Of a stretch of DNA of 59,261 nucleotides, positions 54,909 through 59,261 are shown piece by piece. The notes beneath the pieces were generated by a model that saw nothing but the letters and a program-made list of their open reading frames with translations, was not told the DNA's origin and searched no databases. Each line of letters opens with the position of its first letter. Position 1 is the first letter of the stretch. The position numbers and the translations under genes were made by a program. The stretch spans positions 1 through 59,261 of the forward strand of contig WION01000319.1 in assembly GCA_015039365.1 (NCBI GenBank), written 5' to 3'. The DNA is from Amanita rubescens. Lineage: Eukaryota; Basidiomycota; Agaricomycetes; Agaricales; Amanitaceae.

Positions 54909-57235
54909 CACCTGTTAAGCCGGCTAAATTCGCCTAATTAGCAGTGGACACCGATTGAGTGTCCAGAGCTAATTAGCGAGGTTTAAGGGCCTACGGCACA
55001 CTTTCAATAACTCTGATAAATATATAGAGAGATTTTGGTTAAGTCTTTTTTCCCACAACTAAATTACCATTTCTGGAAGGTGGGGGATATGTTTGTACAT
55101 GTTATGAGATGGGAATGTGATCACAACTCAGAAACAAGGGATAATTGCCTTATTTGGCAAGGTAGCCAGATTCTAAATAAGGTAAGCAAGTCAGGATACC
55201 ATTTTTGGAAGGGTGTGAGGGTGTTTGTACATGTTATGGCACAATTTCCTTTTTTGGAAAAGTGTCAAACTTCCAAATAAGGCACAAAATGGGTCATTCA
55301 GGGTCGAATTTCCTAAAAAGGAAATGATTACATAATCTCAGGGTCAATCAATTGTGTAGCCTTGGTCAGTGGCTTTCTAAATGTGGTTGTATGACAATGT
55401 TTGGTGCTGATTTCATTGAGATATTCACTGATTGATTTTCAGGGTCAAATTTCTAAAAAAGGAAATTGATAATGTAATGTGCGCTTTAGGATCCAGTGGC
55501 GGGTTTCCAAAAATGGAAATAGCGCACTTCGGACTTGCCATTTTGGGAAATATCTGCTCACTGTTGCTGGTGATGAGCAGAAAGAAATTGCAATAACTCC
55601 CTTAATACTGAATGTTTTTGTGGCGCGTTTTTTGGAACATCTTCCTTATATGTATATGCACCTATCCACTATGTTAGAATGCAAAAAGAGTGACTGTTTT
55701 CTGTCAGAATGCAACATGTCTTGCTCACTGTTGACAACAGTGAGGAGCAACAAATGACAATATCTCCATCAATACTGGTTATTTCTGTGGCGCTTTTTTT
55801 GGTATGTCCCCATTAGGGATATAGGAAGGTGTTTGGCATGTCAGAATACAAATAGTACATACCAATCATGCCACAAATGAAATTGGTGTGCTCACTGTCT
55901 GCCATGATGAGCAGCCATATCTCCACCAAAACAAGATCTTCCTGTGGCGCTTTTTTGGATTCTGATTCCTTATCATAACAGAGTGTCATTCAGGGTATCT
56001 GAAAGCAGATTACCCTGCTGATTAATGTGTAGTTTTCAGTTTCATGATAAAAGACTGAACATGATACAGAAAGAGTGGCTGACAAGTTGACATGTCAGGA
56101 TAAATGGGAGATTCCACTTGATCTTGCCTAGGGATCCTCTGTTGTGACCCTCCCAATGTTTATCTTTGTCATGTGTGATCCCAAATCAAAAAAAGCGCCA
56201 CAGAAAGATCTTGTTTTGGTGGAGATATGGCTGCTCATCATGGCAGACAGTGAGCACACCAATTTCATTTGTGGCATGATTGGTACATGCTATTTGTATT
56301 CTGACATGCCAAACACCTTCCTATATCCCTAATGGGGACATACCAAAAAAGCGCCACAGAAATAACCAGTATTGATGGAGATATTGTCATTTGTTGCTCC
56401 TCACTGTTGTCAACAGTGAGCAAGACATGTTGCATTCTGACAGAAAACAGTCACTCTTTTTGCATTCTAACATAGTGGATAGGTGCATATACATATAAGG
56501 AAGATGTTCCAAAAAACGCGCCACAAAAACATTCAGTATTAAGGGAGTTATTGCAATTTCTTTCTGCTCATCACCAGCAACAGTGAGCAGATATTTCCCA
56601 AAATGGCAAGTCCGAAGTGCGCTATTTCCATTTTTGGAAACCCGCCACTGGATCCTAAAGCGCACATTACATTATCAATTTCCTTTTTTAGAAATTTGAC
56701 CCTGAAAATCAATCAGTGAATATCTCAATGAAATCAGCACCAAACATTGTCATACAACCACATTTAGAAAGCCACTGACCAAGGCTACACAATTGATTGA
56801 CCCTGAGATTATGTAATCATTTCCTTTTTAGGAAATTCGACCCTGAATGACCCATTTTGTGCCTTATTTGGAAGTTTGACACTTTTCCAAAAAAGGAAAT
56901 TGTGCCATAACATGTACAAACACCCTCACACCCTTCCAAAAATGGTATCCTGACTTGCTTACCTTATTTAGAATCTGGCTACCTTGCCAAATAAGGCAAT
57001 TATCCCTTGTTTCTGAGTTGTGATCACATTCCCATCTCATAACATGTACAAACATATCCCCCACCTTCCAGAAATGGTAATTTAGTTGTGGGAAAAAAGA
57101 CTTAACCAAAATCTCTCTATATATTTATCAGAGTTATTGAAAGTGTGCCGTAGGCCCTTAAACCTCGCTAATTAGCTCTGGACACTCAATCGGTGTCCAC
57201 TGCTAATTAGGCGAATTTAGCCGGCTTAACAGGTG
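54909..57235. mobile_element. 2,327-bp palindromic foldback element inserted in Plavaka-2
   Basis: The two arms (54909 to about 55960 and about 56184 to 57235) are nearly perfect reverse complements about a centre at 56072. Open frames of 81 and 92 residues occur identically on both arms at mirrored positions. The ends read CACCTGTTAAGCCGGC inward. The 8-bp duplication TGATCAAC flanks the insert (54901-54908 and 57236-57243). Removing insert and one copy rejoins the Plavaka-2 frame (YMIN then TEAVEHLL). The loop of about 225 bp is unique. No transposase is encoded, so it must have been moved by another enzyme. 8-bp duplications occur with hAT and with Zisupton-like transposases. Confidence 0.9.
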
Positions 57236-59261
57236 TGATCAACACGGAAGCGGTAGAGCATCTTCTACAAGAGGATTCCCTTGTTCCGGCATCGGTAGGT
57301 TGCCAATTTTAGCGATGAGATTTTTGTGACACCCATCGTATCAGAATGCGTTCTCCGAGAAGTTAACGCCGCTTGGCTTCAAAATGTTTGACATGCTTGT
57401 TGTGGACTTGATGCATGAAGTTGAGCTGGGCGTTTGGAAGGCAGTGTTTATCCATCTATTACGGCTGTTAGAATGCCATGATGAAAGTTTGAAGCATGAG
57501 ATGGACCGGCGGCAGGTATTGATTGGTTTTCTGGGAGCTAGGCGCTGACTTCCGATTAGCTTTCGAGAAATCCCAGCTTTTGGTATCGATGGGATAAGGA
57601 AAATGACGACCAACCGGTCAGAACTGAAGAAGATGACGGCTCGTGATTACGAAGACATGTTGCAAGTAGGTAGAATCGCGGGTTAGCATTAATCTAACTA
57701 ACCTACGAGTCAACTAGTGTGCCATACCCGTTTTTGACGGTCTCTTACCCGAGCCCCACAACGCATATGTTCTTAGGGTCCTTTTTGACATGGCTTACTG
57801 GCATGGTCTTGCCAAGCTCCGCATGCACACGGACACGACTCTTGCTCTTTTTTCTCAGGTCACAACATCTTTCGGCAATAGTATTCGGGAATTCAAGGAA
57901 AAAACCTGTAAAGCATTCTCCACCAGAGAATTAGAACGCGAACGTACCGCCCGAATGCGGCGTCAGGAAAAGAACGTAGAAACGTCAACTCGTCAGAAAC
58001 ACAATGGCAGTGCGAGGAAGCCAAAGCAACTGAGTCTAAAAACTTACAAGTTTCATGCGCTCGGCGACTATGTCTATAGTATTCGGCAGTTTGGTACGAC
58101 GGACTCGTACTCAACTCAACCGGTACGCTCCTCTTGGCACTATATTTAACTCTTTGGCTCATGAGGTTCGCCAGAGCGAACGAGAGCACCGAATTTCAAA
58201 AGCACGCTTCCTTCGGACCAGTGGCTGGTCAATACCAAAGCAACTATCTAGAATTGAACGACGGCAGCATCAGATCAGGGCTATCCGCCAGGCTGTGGAC
58301 GGATGTCATCCTCAAGTAGAGTCAGAGCCCGTTGTTGCCAGCGACTCTGGGGTTCAATACATTATGGCAGAGTCAGAGAAATTCTCTGTGCACATTCCGA
58401 CGTTTCTCCAACAGAATGTGGGTGATCCTGCTGTCAAGGTGAACAATTTGCCCCCTTCCTTGAGCCTCGCTCATACATCCACCACCGCAGAGCTTTTACC
58501 CAAAGCTGAAGCGATATCTTCTTCCTCGTGTTGTAGTGCAACACCTGACGGAGACCGAGTCCGTCGAAAATCTTGACATCGGAGTAGCCTCCAACGGCGC
58601 TTTGGAAGACAATTTCGTGTTCTTAAGGAACGACAACATTTACGAGCATAAACGTGTTCATTTTCATTTTACTACTTACGATGTACGGCGTGGAACAGAC
58701 ATTGTGAATCCAGGGACGTCTCGTTGCAACGTTATGTTCCTTGCAGATGATGCCACGAGCTCTTCTTGTCCTCATCGCTTTCTGTATGCCCGTGTCCTAG
58801 GTATATATCATGCAAATGTGATCTATACAGGACCTGTGGCACGGGACCATGAACCGCGCCGCATTGACTTTTTGTGGGTGCGATGGTTCGAAGTCGTCGA
58901 TCCATTGTCTTCTGGATGGAGTAGCTCCAGATTGGACTTGGTTCGCTTTCCTCCGATGCACCAAACCAGCTCTTTCGACTTTGTGGATCCAAGAGAAGTA
59001 TTGCGGGGATGTCATATCATTCCTGCATTTGCTAAAGGCAGGCGACAAGCAAATGGTGATGGTGTATCACGTTGCGCAAAGGATGGCGAAGATTATCACT
59101 TTTATCATGTTAGCCGGTGTGTTCAAGCTTGATGTGGTGATTTTGACTCTAACTCATTTAAATACCCAGCTTCTCTGACCGGGATCTTCTCATGCGCTAT
59201 CACTGGGGCCAAGGCATCGGGCATCGCTACGCATCCACATCCATGACCATTTCCGAAACTG

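Larger units (their letters stand above)
52711..59261 (+). pseudogene. Plavaka-family transposase (Plavaka-2), interrupted by a palindromic element; runs off the window
   Basis: The start at 52711 leads to a C2H2-type finger (CVCGRVFSTPQAFSYHQRSC). Exons are about 52711-53055, 53104-53202, 53252-54367, 54424-54653 and 54710-54908; then, after the insert, 57236-57294, 57345-57515, 57560-57665, 57718-58122, 58166-58438, 58491-59116 and 59170 onward. Blocks include INVPFHNRMLHPGPKDFDAG, FEPYELFWQPSD, PVRVYGELYTSEAFFEAHR, GLMFASDPTHLTAFSTKKL, FTYSADYPEK, CLCPRCLIPKDRVP, LMHEVELGVWKAVF, YKFHALGDYVYSIRQFGTTD, YTTYDVRR-like FTTYDVRRGTDIVNPGTS, EPRRIDFLWVRWFEVVDP and MRYHWGQGIGHRY. All are typical of Plavaka transposases. 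Most introns fit; the junction near 57.52-57.56 kb is out of phase. A 2.3 kb insert at 54909 disrupts the gene. Confidence 0.88.

Noticed and set aside
55035..57109. Mirrored open frames of 81 and 92 residues in the palindrome arms
   Set aside because: They are duplicated only because the arms are palindromic. The composition and lack of motifs give no sign of a real protein.

Overview
The window is transposon-dense fungal DNA. Short introns of about 45-60 nt with GT-AG borders, Plavaka-type transposases, a SWIM-finger MULE, a fungal-type TET/JBP dioxygenase and an OTT_1508-type deaminase together point to a mushroom-forming basidiomycete (Agaricomycetes). No conserved housekeeping gene, tRNA, rRNA or CRISPR array was found. 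Almost everything is a mobile element, a piece of one, or a gene of the kind that multiplies with them.

Layout. (1) 1-15.6 kb is AT-rich and decayed. It holds a hAT transposon that had inserted into a Tc1/mariner element. Both were later cut apart by an inversion of about 7 kb, so their halves now lie at about 1.4-4.6 kb and 8.4-10.1 kb. Between and beyond them are GGAATCC-palindrome arrays, minisatellites, MITEs and an ORF1-only LINE. (2) 15.6-25.4 kb is a Ty1/Copia retrotransposon interrupted by a MULE, which is itself interrupted by a MITE. Target-site duplications fix the order of events. The two Copia LTRs differ in length and the outer flanks do not match, so this Copia may mark a rearrangement junction between two genomic compartments. 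(3) 25.4-37.3 kb is a less AT-rich compartment: a truncated copy of an unknown multicopy gene, a TET/JBP 5-methylcytosine dioxygenase-like gene, the full-length copy of the unknown gene, and a predicted nucleic-acid deaminase (copy A), all on the minus strand. (4) 37.7-43.5 kb holds a truncated second hAT, then a divergent pair made of a charged nuclear-type protein and a Plavaka transposase (Plavaka-1). (5) 43.9-46.4 kb is deaminase copy B on the plus strand, an inverted duplicate of copy A. (6) 46.7-52.7 kb is an array of degenerate leader and exon modules related to the 5' end of the second Plavaka gene. (7) 52.7 kb to the window end is Plavaka-2, interrupted by a 2.3 kb palindromic (foldback) element with an 8-bp target duplication.

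Biological reading. One island combines a predicted DNA-base oxidase (TET/JBP) with two intact predicted deaminases, among Plavaka elements and sharing CTCTTTG-type repeats with them. Fungal TET/JBP expansions associated with transposons are described in the literature. A TET/JBP gene next to a duplicated OTT_1508-type deaminase is, to me, the most interesting combination here, and a functional link between them is inference only.
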